From: Brumimicrobium sp040882265
Lineage (GTDB): Bacteria; Bacteroidota; Bacteroidia; Flavobacteriales_D; Crocinitomicaceae
Direction of reading: 5' to 3'
DNA length: 45,890 nucleotides
Assembly (NCBI GenBank): GCA_040882265.1
Contig: JBBEBO010000014.1
Coordinates: 1-45,890 of the forward strand
The notes under the pieces: generated by a model
Databases searched by the model: none
Told to the model about the DNA's origin: nothing
Seen by the model: only the letters and a program-made list of their open reading frames with translations
Position numbers and translations under genes: made by a program
Part shown: positions 26,314-33,366 of the stretch, in pieces
Position numbering within the stretch: the stretch's first letter is position 1
Layout of the letters: the number at the start of each line of letters is the position of its first letter

Positions 26314-26321
26314 CAAAATTA
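26314..26321 (-). promoter_or_regulatory. Putative -7 element of the epimerase-GT2 operon
   Basis: The minus strand reads TAATTTTG, an exact TAnnTTTG match, 54 nt before the chosen ATG at 26259. This also supports the downstream start over the one at 26316, which would lie inside the promoter element. Confidence 0.45.
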
Positions 26322-26467
26322 AGTAATTTAGTGTAGCTAAATCATTTTTGGAATATTAACTCTAGTTAAGTTCCATAAACTACGAAAAGAATAGAACGTT
26401 ACGGTGTAAAAACCCTCTTCAAAAAACAATCTAGATCAGCGCTAATTAAAACTAGAAACACTAAAAA

Positions 26468-26491
26468 TGTTTACTTTTACAATTGTAAACA
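26468..26491. promoter_or_regulatory. Palindromic candidate operator in the divergent gap
   Basis: TGTTTAC and GTAAACA are arranged as a 24-bp inverted repeat, with a perfect 14-bp palindrome TTTACAATTGTAAA inside (26476-26489). It lies in the 287-bp gap between divergent genes (epimerase and Wzm remnant/ArnT-like), where a regulator could control both. The protein that would bind it is unknown. Nothing else was found in the gap. Confidence 0.45.
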
Positions 26492-26546
26492 CCAATTATA
26501 AACTTTAACAGTGGCTTAAATTAATTGTTAGAGAATTATACGAACC

Positions 26547-26705
26547 GTGAGTAAACAGAACAACAAAACAATAATAGACGCAAATAAAAAACGGCTACTT
26601 CCTGACTTCAAGGAGCTATACCAATACCGTGATTTATTTCTCCCCCTTATCTGGCGAGATTTCCAAATACAATACTATTACAAATGTTTTCATACAAAAG
26701 ATTAG
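26547..26705 (+). pseudogene. Truncated N-terminus of a second Wzm-type ABC permease
   Basis: An open frame from GTG 26547 to TAG 26705 encodes 52 residues. They include IDANKKRLLPDFKELYQYRD followed by LFLPLIWRDFQIQYYYK. This matches the cytoplasmic N-terminus of Wzm permeases (compare LGELVKYFDLLLLFVKRDIV and YKQT in the intact gene at 12656), with the typical YRDL...WRD pattern. The match ends at residue 46, exactly where the next gene's ATG (26684) begins, and all membrane helices are missing. It is the broken end of an older exporter gene joined to the ArnT-like gene. Confidence 0.75.
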
Positions 26706-28186
26706 CCATACTATTCTCACTAATATGCGTCGTCCTTTTCAACGAATGGAATCTTTCTACACTTCGCTCCGACGAAATACCACTTCGCAATGATACTACC
26801 ATAATTACAGCAGACGATCCAAGTTATTTGCGCCCTATGGAGCGCCTATATGAACACGGAAGTTTATACACAAATGAAACTGAAAAATGGAGGTCCATCA
26901 TTAGAAGTCCTGGATACGGGTATTTATATTATGGTGCGCTTTTATTAGTCGGTAAAGAGCATGCGCTATCTTTACTCAAATGGATGCAATATTTATTGTT
27001 TGCGTTTAGTGTAGGTGCGTTATATTATATAGCGGCTTTTCTTTTCAACAGCAAAACTTGGGCGCTAATCACAGCTCTTTTGTACGGCTGTTGGCCGGTA
27101 TACTATGGTTTTTTGCCTTATACATTAACTGAGGCCTTCTCTCCAGCACTTTTTATTTTCACTTATTATTTTGTAACAAAAGGAATACGAAGTAAAAAAC
27201 AGTTCAAGTGGTGGATAATTGCTGGTGTACTTGGAGGATGGTTAATACTCAGTCGTCCAGCGATGGGGCTTTTTATGTTACCGCTTCCCATTATTGCAGT
27301 GCTAACATATCAGAGAAAGTTAGTTCCAGCAATTGGTGTTGCATTTCTTTTAGCATTGCCCTTGGTTTCATGGCAGGTTAGACACAAAATGGTATTGGGC
27401 AGTTTTCAATCATTGCACCCCATTTATATCAATGAAGTGCCAGGAATGTATCGATTACCGCACCAATCTCTATGGAATCTGGTAAAAAGCTGGGAACATA
27501 AAAGCGCCTCTTTTCATAGTTTAACTGGTTCGTTTTGGTCGGCAGCAAATCAAAATAAAAATCCTGAAATTGCTATCGAAGCATTTATTTCTGAACTACC
27601 CGTAAATGTTACAGAATCAATAGGAAGGTCTCAATGGGAAGAATATTTACAACTTCTTTATACAGCGATTCAAGCTCCTCAAAATAAAAATCTTAACAGT
27701 TTTCCCTTAAAAGAAGAAATGATAGCCGCAGAAAAAGCAGCAGAATTAAAACAACTTTATATTCAATCAAACTGGTTCAACTATGCGGTTGCTACTCCTA
27801 TAAAAGTGTTCCGAGAACTCACATTCCACTCGAATTTGCCGTACTACGCAGTTCAGGGTAAGTACCGTGGCAATGTAATTATAGAAATCATGCGGTGGGT
27901 TTCGCTCATGATATATAGTTTAGGGATTTTAATCATTTTATCATTGCCTTTACTATGGGCTCTAAAATGCAAAACGACTTTACAACAACTTAAAACTCAA
28001 CCTCAGTTTCAAATAGTAGTAGCCCTTGTTATTACATCCTTTATCTACCTGCTTTACCTCGCCTTCTTTCAACGTGGGATCGAAGAAAGATATACAACTC
28101 CGATACTTTGGATTGGTTTATTAGGAGTAATTTATCTCGTGAGAAATATGATACAGAGGTTTCGTTCCTTTAAAAGTAATCACTAA
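26684..28186 (+). CDS. Membrane glycosyltransferase, ArnT/PMT-like (GT-C fold)
   Basis: The 500-residue polytopic inner-membrane protein begins with a membrane helix (RLAILFSLICVVLFNEW). The first periplasmic loop has paired acidic residues followed by Tyr (TADDPSYLRPMERL) and RSPGYGYLYYGALLL, as in GT39/GT83 transferases that use polyprenyl-phosphate sugars. About ten to twelve further hydrophobic segments follow, with a last loop near IEERYTTPILWIG. It would modify a glycan or lipid on the periplasmic side. It starts inside the Wzm remnant frame (different frame) and ends next to the E3 repeats. Confidence 0.75.
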   Translation: MFSYKRLAILFSLICVVLFNEWNLSTLRSDEIPLRNDTTIITADDPSYLRPMERLYEHGSLYTNETEKWRSIIRSPGYGYLYYGALLLVGKEHALSLLKWMQYLLFAFSVGALYYIAAFLFNSKTWALITALLYGCWPVYYGFLPYTLTEAFSPALFIFTYYFVTKGIRSKKQFKWWIIAGVLGGWLILSRPAMGLFMLPLPIIAVLTYQRKLVPAIGVAFLLALPLVSWQVRHKMVLGSFQSLHPIYINEVPGMYRLPHQSLWNLVKSWEHKSASFHSLTGSFWSAANQNKNPEIAIEAFISELPVNVTESIGRSQWEEYLQLLYTAIQAPQNKNLNSFPLKEEMIAAEKAAELKQLYIQSNWFNYAVATPIKVFRELTFHSNLPYYAVQGKYRGNVIIEIMRWVSLMIYSLGILIILSLPLLWALKCKTTLQQLKTQPQFQIVVALVITSFIYLLYLAFFQRGIEERYTTPILWIGLLGVIYLVRNMIQRFRSFKSNH

Positions 28187-28227
28187 TCCTCTTTGCTGCA
28201 ATGTATTTTACATGATACGAAAACGTA

Positions 28228-28275
28228 AGCAAATCAAGTACAATTTCAAAATGCTAATGAAAAAAATTGCAGCAC
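28228..28275 (+). repeat. E repeat, degenerate copy E3'
   Basis: AAGCAAATCAAGTACAATTT followed by CAAAATGCTAATG aligns with E3, 74 bp downstream in the same orientation, over most positions. Shared parts are AAGC, AGT, AATTTC and AATGCTA. It is more diverged than the other copies. Together with E3 it fills most of the 187-bp gap between the ArnT-like gene and fic. Confidence 0.55.
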
Positions 28276-28301
28276 AATGTTAATACCATGCATAAAATGT
28301 A

Positions 28302-28362
28302 AGCGGACCGAGTGAAATTTCGGAATGCTAAAATGGAGAAATTTTGTACCGAGGGAAGCGAC
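28302..28362 (+). repeat. E repeat, copy E3, 3' border of the polysaccharide locus
   Basis: It begins AGCGGACCGAGTGAAATTTC and ends TACCGAGGGAAGCGAC. AAATTTC (28315-28321) can pair with GAAATTT (28338-28344). It is in the same orientation as E2, 15.7 kb upstream, so the two are direct repeats bracketing wzm to the ArnT-like gene. It ends 12 bp from the fic stop codon. Confidence 0.7.
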
Positions 28363-28373
28363 AATAATCTTTT

Positions 28374-29495
28374 TCACCCACCCAATATCCGCAACAAATC
28401 ATCATTCACATAAAACACTTCCTTCCCATCTTTCTTTTGACTAAGGATTTTATTAGTAACAAGTTCATTCATATATTTTGTTAGCGTTGTTCGAGATGAT
28501 TTGTCCAATAGGTCGCCAATTATTTTTGGTTTGATGTAGGGTTGGCTAAAAATAGCTTCATTTACCTCTTTGCTATACCATTTTATTTTTTCTTTTCCGT
28601 ATGCCAAAGTAGCATCCATTTGTGATAAGATATCGTTAATGCGTGTATTTGTTAAAAGCGAAGTTTTTTCTGTTGCTTCCAACATAAACTCAACCCATGG
28701 TTCCCAAGCATTTCGCTGTGTTACTGCTCCTAGATTGTAGTAATAGTCTTCTTTGTTTAAAATGATAAACTTAGATAGATACAATACGGGCTGGCTTAAC
28801 AGTCCCTTACTAAACAAATAGAGAAGGTTTAAAATTCTACCCGTTCGACCATTACCATCTTGAAAAGGATGGATTGCTTCAAACTGATAGTGAGCCACGC
28901 ACATTTTTAAAAGTGGATCTGTGGGGTATAATTCATCATTGTTTAAATACGCAATAAGGTTTTCCATTAATTTTTTTATCACTCCTTCAGCTCTTGGAGG
29001 AGTATAAATTATTTCCCCCGATCGAAATTCACTTTCACCCCTCTTAATAACTACCTGTGCTTGGGGAGATCTGTAACCGCTAGAAGTTTCCTTTATTTGG
29101 TTAAAGATTTTTTTAATTAAGTTTTCATCAATTGTATTATTTGGTTGCAATTCTTTAAAGCCTGCCCAAAGTGCTTCTCTATATTTTAAAACTTCTTTTG
29201 TTGCAGGATTGACAACATCATCTTTATAAGTTCCAGAAACAGCCTTATAGAGTTCGTCTTCTGTCGTAAAAATACTTTCTATTTCTGTTGAAGCCCTTGC
29301 CTCTTGCAATGCTAATGTATTTATCAACATTAAAGGATTCGGCAATCGATTTAAATTCCCATTTACTGTTGCTAAGGCTCTAGATGCAGCAACTAATCCT
29401 TTTAAAATAGCTGGGTTATTTTCTATATCCTTACTAGGTGGTAAAAATGGCAGTCCATTATAAGGCTTTCTTCTATCGAATTTTTCTTGTTTCAT
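28374..29495 (-). CDS. Fic-family protein (AMPylase-type) with C-terminal winged helix
   Basis: This 373-residue protein has an N-terminal Fic_N region, then the catalytic motif HPFQDGNGRTGR (209-220), with the catalytic histidine H209 and the Mg/phosphate-binding DGNGR. Fic enzymes usually AMPylate target proteins on Tyr, Ser or Thr. The N-terminal inhibitory helix (class II, motif [S/T]xxxE[G/N]) is seen as STEIES (69-74), with glutamate E73 present and serine in place of the final glycine/asparagine. A C-terminal winged helix (about 315-365; IIGDLLDKSSRTTLTKYMNE) suggests DNA binding and possible autoregulation. The target is unknown. Confidence 0.9.
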   Translation of the reverse strand: MKQEKFDRRKPYNGLPFLPPSKDIENNPAILKGLVAASRALATVNGNLNRLPNPLMLINTLALQEARASTEIESIFTTEDELYKAVSGTYKDDVVNPATKEVLKYREALWAGFKELQPNNTIDENLIKKIFNQIKETSSGYRSPQAQVVIKRGESEFRSGEIIYTPPRAEGVIKKLMENLIAYLNNDELYPTDPLLKMCVAHYQFEAIHPFQDGNGRTGRILNLLYLFSKGLLSQPVLYLSKFIILNKEDYYYNLGAVTQRNAWEPWVEFMLEATEKTSLLTNTRINDILSQMDATLAYGKEKIKWYSKEVNEAIFSQPYIKPKIIGDLLDKSSRTTLTKYMNELVTNKILSQKKDGKEVFYVNDDLLRILGG

Positions 29496-29496
29496 A

Positions 29497-29650
29497 CATG
29501 TTCAATATATAGGTTTTTTTGGACACATGGCAAATATATGTTCAATTTTCCTAAAAACCAACCCGCATGTTCAATGTTTTTAAAATATTGGACGTATTGT
29601 AAGTTTATGTTCAAAAACTGAACAGTATTAACGAACACGTCCAATATTTA
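29497..29650. promoter_or_regulatory. Cluster of GTTCAAT/ATTGGAC-type sites upstream of fic
   Basis: Within 155 bp of the fic start lie TGTTCAAT at about 29500, 29542 and 29572, TGTTCAAAAACTGAACAG (an inverted pair) at about 29610, and ATTGGACGT / ACGTCCAAT as an inverted pair (29588-29596 and 29637-29645). Such clustered, oriented copies in front of a gene whose protein ends in a winged helix suggest operators for autoregulation. The binding protein is inferred. Confidence 0.45.
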
Positions 29651-29832
29651 CTATAAAATGGATGTATAGTCGGAAACAACCACTTTTGTTTCACACACCT
29701 TTCATTTTTTTATAATTATCTATAAAACAATTTATTAACTTGGTAAATGTTGTTTTCATCACCGGCTTGCTCTATTTTAGGAAGGTAGAGGATGAAATGG
29801 CAGATTATGTATAGGCATATCCATAATCATTC

Positions 29833-29852
29833 ACACATAACTCCCCAACTCA
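29833..29852. repeat. 20-bp repeat, left copy flanking the AAA ATPase gene
   Basis: ACACATAACTCCCCAACTCA occurs here. The same 20 bp is recovered 1.6 kb away at 31438-31453 plus 31865-31868 once the 401-bp MITE and one duplicated copy of its target are removed. The two copies enclose the AAA/DUF4143 gene. Confidence 0.7.
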
Positions 29853-29892
29853 GGACGAACGCAACAAAAATTAAATCTCAAAAAAACTTACT

Positions 29893-30009
29893 TCATTCTT
29901 CTTTGACCACGGGTTAATCCCGAGTTCTCTAGACTTATCCTGTGGCAAACGAACCTTTGGTTTTATTAAATCAAAACAAAGAGGAGCTCTAAATTCAAAT
30001 GCATTTGCC
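29893..30009. repeat. 117-bp dispersed repeat, copy A
   Basis: This copy aligns without length difference to 35812-35928. Shared parts include TCATTCTTCTTTRACCACGG, AACCTTTGGTTTTAT and CTAAATTCAAATGC. The centre of both copies contains an outer stem CCACGG/CCGTGG with an inner CCCGA/TCGGG stem, which is decayed here. The rest of the 648-bp gap between fic and the AAA gene shows no coding potential. Confidence 0.8.
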
Positions 30010-30091
30010 CTGTATGTAGGAATAAACCCCCGCCTATTGATACTGTTTTTAGAAACCTATCTTTACTATCTAATTCAATAAAACCAGCAAA

Positions 30092-30143
30092 TTGCTATCT
30101 AAAAAAGCATTTTATTATTATTTTTGCTATTTAAAAAAGCATT
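30092..30143. promoter_or_regulatory. Two 20-bp iterons directly upstream of the AAA ATPase gene
   Basis: TTGCTATCTAAAAAAGCATT (30092-30111) and TTGCTATTTAAAAAAGCATT (30124-30143) differ at one base. They are 32 bp apart (about three helical turns), and each has ends able to pair (TGCT/AGCA). The second abuts the ATG. This arrangement suggests a dimeric repressor or a translational-control site. Confidence 0.55.
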
Positions 30144-31331
30144 ATGCGGCAACTAGTAGAAAAATCAATTTTAAAAATTAATAAAGTTTCTAAGTCCTTT
30201 AAGCGCTCTTTATATGCTAAAATTAATAGAAACGCTCAGTTAATTGCTATTAAAGGAGCTCGTGGTACTGGAAAAACTACGTTGCTTTTACAACTAGGAG
30301 CTGAACAGAAAAGTAAAGACGTACTCTATGTTGCTTTAGACGACTTATTTTTTTCTGAAAACACATTGTATAGTTTAGCAGAGCAGTTTAATAGACATGG
30401 AGGTAAGCTATTACTTTTAGATGAAGTTCACAAATACCCGAATTGGTCAAGAGAATTAAAGTTGATTTATGATGATTTTTCAGCGTTACAAGTCATTTTC
30501 ACCTCGTCTTCTATTCTCGATATTTACAAAGGAGAGTCTGATTTAAGCAGGAGAGCAATTAGTTATACCTTAAGTGAGTTGTCTTTCAGAGAGTATTTGG
30601 CGCTATATGAGGATATTCACATAACTAATTTTTCTTTTGATGAAATTATAACGAATCACAGTGAAATAAGTCTTCAACTCATTAAAGAATTTAGTCCGTT
30701 TAAGTATTTTTCGAGTTATTTAGAATATGGAAATTACCCATATTATGAAGGAGATAAAGCTGAGTATTATCAAAAAATACGCAATACTGTAAATTTAATT
30801 TTGGATGTTGATATACAAGCAATAGAAAATGTGGATTATAATAGCATTGTAAAAATAAAACGCCTGTTGTATGTGCTCTCATCTAATGTTCCGTTTACTC
30901 CCAACATTAATAAACTGAGCGAACAAATTCAACTGAATCGCAACGCTTTGGTAAGAGCGCTTCAATTACTAAGCAAAGCTGAATTAATCCATACCCTATA
31001 TAAAAAAACAAGGAGCATTAGCACATTAAACAAACCCGATAAGATATGGATGCACAATACAAATTTAATGTATGCAATTTCAGACAATTCAATCGAAATA
31101 GGAAATATTAGAGAAACCTTTTTTTTACAAAATATAGCACAAGGTCATTCAGTATCAATTCCTAAACAAGGCGATATACTCGTTGATCATAAATACCTTT
31201 TTGAAATTGGAGGTAAAAATAAATCGCAGCGTCAAATCGAGGGTGTTGAAAATGCTTTTCTTGTAAAAGATGATATCGAATTAGGTGTTTTAAATACCAT
31301 ACCTTTGTGGTTATTTGGGTTTTTGTATTGA
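30144..31331 (+). CDS. AAA ATPase of the DUF4143 type
   Basis: This 395-residue protein has Walker A GARGTGKTT (38-46), Walker B KLLLLDEVHKYPNWSRELKL (about 85-105) and sensor-like VIFTSSSILDIYKGESDLSRR. A DUF4143-type C-terminal part follows, with a winged-helix region (IQLNRNALVRALQLLSKAEL) and a possible nuclease-like ending (VDHKYLFEIGGKNKS). Family members are widespread accessory ATPases, often multicopy and horizontally transferred, with unknown cellular role. It is a single gene lying between 20-bp repeats, with paired iterons at its start, so it may be a mobile cassette. No partner gene is adjacent. Confidence 0.85.
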   Translation: MRQLVEKSILKINKVSKSFKRSLYAKINRNAQLIAIKGARGTGKTTLLLQLGAEQKSKDVLYVALDDLFFSENTLYSLAEQFNRHGGKLLLLDEVHKYPNWSRELKLIYDDFSALQVIFTSSSILDIYKGESDLSRRAISYTLSELSFREYLALYEDIHITNFSFDEIITNHSEISLQLIKEFSPFKYFSSYLEYGNYPYYEGDKAEYYQKIRNTVNLILDVDIQAIENVDYNSIVKIKRLLYVLSSNVPFTPNINKLSEQIQLNRNALVRALQLLSKAELIHTLYKKTRSISTLNKPDKIWMHNTNLMYAISDNSIEIGNIRETFFLQNIAQGHSVSIPKQGDILVDHKYLFEIGGKNKSQRQIEGVENAFLVKDDIELGVLNTIPLWLFGFLY

Positions 31332-31443
31332 AAAGAATTATGAGATGAGGCAATGTGAATATCCTTATAAAACTTGCACATTGTTTTAAGAAAATTATTT
31401 CTATTCTTTCAAAAGTTCCCAATCGAGAAGTTAAAATACACAT

Positions 31444-31453
31444 AACTCCCCAA
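31444..31453. repeat. 10-bp flanking duplication of the MITE, left
   Basis: AACTCCCCAA directly precedes the left terminal inverted repeat. The identical 10 bp directly follows the right one (31855-31864). This is the target-site duplication expected from transposition. Confidence 0.85.
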
Positions 31454-31854
31454 CAGGGCAAACTCACACTTTTTACCCATGGTTACTAATTGCAATCAAA
31501 CTAAGTTGCGCATAATTATAGACTATTATTAATCAATAGAATAACTACCATAAATTGCTGTTCATACCTACGGCATTCAGATAAAAAGAACAAATATTCT
31601 CAATAGACGGCTTATCAGCCATCGCAATAAGCTGATCGTGCCGCTGGCACTTGGTCCAGATCTCTAATAATGAAAGTAAACTTTTGTATTAAGTGCTATA
31701 AGCACGTCCAGCTTATAACAACGGCAGATATGCCGTTGATCAAAACTACCCTATAAGATACCTGAGTGCCGTACTTCGATTGTACTCAGCAACCATAGGT
31801 ACGAAACTCTTAATTATTAAGTCTCATTAAATAAAAAAGTGTGAGTTTGCCCTG
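31454..31854. mobile_element. MITE-like non-autonomous element, 401 bp, 21-bp TIRs, 10-bp flanking duplication
   Basis: The left end CAGGGCAAACTCACACTTTT plus T (31454-31474) is the perfect reverse complement of the right end (31834-31854), 21 of 21 bases. Both ends are flanked by AACTCCCCAA. No reading frame long enough for a transposase lies inside, so it would need a transposase in trans; a 9-12 bp duplication is compatible with IS4-type elements but does not prove it. The core (31609-31789) holds several hairpins. The element fills the gap between the AAA gene and rseP. Confidence 0.8.
31609..31789. other. Multi-hairpin core of the MITE, candidate structured RNA or DNA
   Basis: Hairpins occur in series: GGCT-TATC-AGCC (31609-31620), GTGCC-GCT-GGCAC (31638-31650), GTGCT-ATA-AGCAC (31693-31705), CAACGGCA-GATA-TGCCGTTG (31719-31738) and CTGAGT...ACTCAG (31762-31789). 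The second and third are enclosed by a long-range stem, ATAAGCTG (31627-31634) with CAGCTTAT (31709-31716). The strand of any transcript is unknown. Confidence 0.5.
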
Positions 31855-31864
31855 AACTCCCCAA
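31855..31864. repeat. 10-bp flanking duplication of the MITE, right
   Basis: AACTCCCCAA is identical to 31444-31453 and directly follows the right inverted repeat. Confidence 0.85.
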
Positions 31865-31896
31865 CTCATCACTGTAAATCAATCAATATTTTTTCC

Positions 31897-31904
31897 CATC
31901 TTTG
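31897..31904 (+). promoter_or_regulatory. Putative -7 element of rseP
   Basis: CATCTTTG followed by CA is a seven-of-eight match to TAnnTTTG, 20 nt before the rseP ATG. The MITE ends 42 bp upstream, close enough to affect the -33 region and upstream activation. Confidence 0.4.
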
Positions 31905-31924
31905 CATTTCAATTTGAATAAACT

Positions 31925-33256
31925 ATGGATTTTTGGATAAAAGCTGCTCAGTTACTACTGTCTTTGGCGATTTTGATAACACTGCACGAATTTGGACACT
32001 ACATTGCCGCTCGGGCATTTAAGATTCGCGTAGAGAAATTTTATCTCTTTTTTGATCCTTGGTTTTCATTGTTGAAAAAGAAAATTGGCGATACTGAATG
32101 GGGTATTGGCTGGTTGCCGCTTGGTGGTTATGTAAAAATTGCCGGGATGGTGGATGAATCCATGGATAAAGAGCAATTGGCACAAGCACCGAAGGAAGAT
32201 GAATTTCGTTCGAAACCAACTTGGCAACGCTTGATTGTTATGTTGGGTGGTGTTACTGTGAATGTTGTTTTAGGAATCTTTATTTACATTCTTGTAGTTG
32301 CCGCTTGGGGGGATTCTCGATTGGAAAATAATTCTTTAAAGTACGGATTGGCTGTAAACAAAGAAATTAGAGAACTTAATTTGGGCATTGAAGACGGTGA
32401 TAAAATCATTGCTGTTGATGGAGAACCTGTAGAGAATGTAACTTTAATTAACATGCAAGTTTTCCTTCGTGGATATCGTACACTTGATGTAAAGAAACCA
32501 AATGGAGAAGTAAAGCAAGTAATACTAGATGAGGAGTTTGATGATTTTATGTGGGAAAACGATGCTGTTATGGCTTTTAGCCCTAGAATGCATATTGTTG
32601 TTGATAGTGTTATGCAAACTAGAGATGCATATACAAAAGGTTTACAGAGTGGAGATAGTATTGTTGCTTTAAATGGTACTCCAACTCCTTTTTATCACTT
32701 ATTTCAAGAAGAATTAGCCCAACAAGAGGGAGACAGTGCATTGGTAAACGTTGGTTTATATAGAGACGGTGAATATAAAGAACTTGAAATTTGGACTGAT
32801 AAAAACAAGACAATTGGTTTTCAATTATCAAACCCTGGTTATTTAAAATCTACAGAAATTGATTACTCTTTCGGTGAGGCTATATCAAGGGGAATTGAAA
32901 AAGCAGGTTGGACGATGCATGATTATACTGCTCAACTACCTTTGATATTTACTTCTAAAGGAGCACAAAGTGTTGGTGGTTTTGGCGCAATTGGGAGCTT
33001 ATTCCCTGCAGCATGGGATTGGCAGGTGTTTTGGTTAAACACTGCTTTTATCTCCTTTGTTCTAGCCATTATGAATATTTTACCAATACCAGCGCTTGAC
33101 GGGGGACATATTGTTTTCCTTATTTATGAAATGATTACAGGAAAAGAAGCGCCACAAAAGGTTTTGGAGTATGCGCAATTAGTAGGGTTTATCATTGTAC
33201 TAGGGTTATTCCTTTTCGCCAATGGGAATGACGTCTATCGTGCATTTTTTGATTAA
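31925..33256 (+). CDS. rseP: RseP-type site-2 intramembrane metalloprotease
   Basis: This is an inner-membrane zinc protease of the M50/RseP family that cleaves anti-sigma factors or residual signal peptides within the membrane. It is 443 residues long. The first helix carries HEFGHY (21-26), with zinc-binding H21 and H25 and catalytic E22. A PDZ-like domain (about residues 180-315, GIEDGDKIIAVDGEPV and GLQSGDSIVALNGTP, i.e. two PDZ-type loops) follows. A later helix has the third zinc ligand in IPALDGGHIVF. All active-site residues are present. The two PDZ loops resemble E. coli RseP. It is likely monocistronic. Confidence 0.95.
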   Translation: MDFWIKAAQLLLSLAILITLHEFGHYIAARAFKIRVEKFYLFFDPWFSLLKKKIGDTEWGIGWLPLGGYVKIAGMVDESMDKEQLAQAPKEDEFRSKPTWQRLIVMLGGVTVNVVLGIFIYILVVAAWGDSRLENNSLKYGLAVNKEIRELNLGIEDGDKIIAVDGEPVENVTLINMQVFLRGYRTLDVKKPNGEVKQVILDEEFDDFMWENDAVMAFSPRMHIVVDSVMQTRDAYTKGLQSGDSIVALNGTPTPFYHLFQEELAQQEGDSALVNVGLYRDGEYKELEIWTDKNKTIGFQLSNPGYLKSTEIDYSFGEAISRGIEKAGWTMHDYTAQLPLIFTSKGAQSVGGFGAIGSLFPAAWDWQVFWLNTAFISFVLAIMNILPIPALDGGHIVFLIYEMITGKEAPQKVLEYAQLVGFIIVLGLFLFANGNDVYRAFFD

Positions 33257-33337
33257 CCGTCTATAATAAGTTGTGTACGTTGGTAATGCTCTATAGCTTT
33301 TTATGTAGCTCTTGAACGATTTACTATTATTTTATTG

Positions 33338-33345
33338 TATTTTTG
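33338..33345 (+). promoter_or_regulatory. Putative promoter of the tandem secreted-protein genes
   Basis: TATTTTTG matches TAnnTTTG and lies 21 nt before the ATG at 33367. A TTG at 33312-33314 could be the -33 element, with a long 23-bp spacer. Confidence 0.45.
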
Positions 33346-33366
33346 GATTAAATTAAATCTTTATAA

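Noticed and set aside
28374..31331. Fic and AAA/DUF4143 genes as one antiphage or toxin-antitoxin system
   Set aside because: They are divergent, 650 bp apart, separated by two different repeat types, and carry separate upstream boxes; nothing joins them functionally.
31454..31854. A degraded insertion sequence with transposase remains
   Set aside because: No frame in the element shows transposase motifs, and the perfect ends argue against a decayed autonomous element; a MITE fits better.
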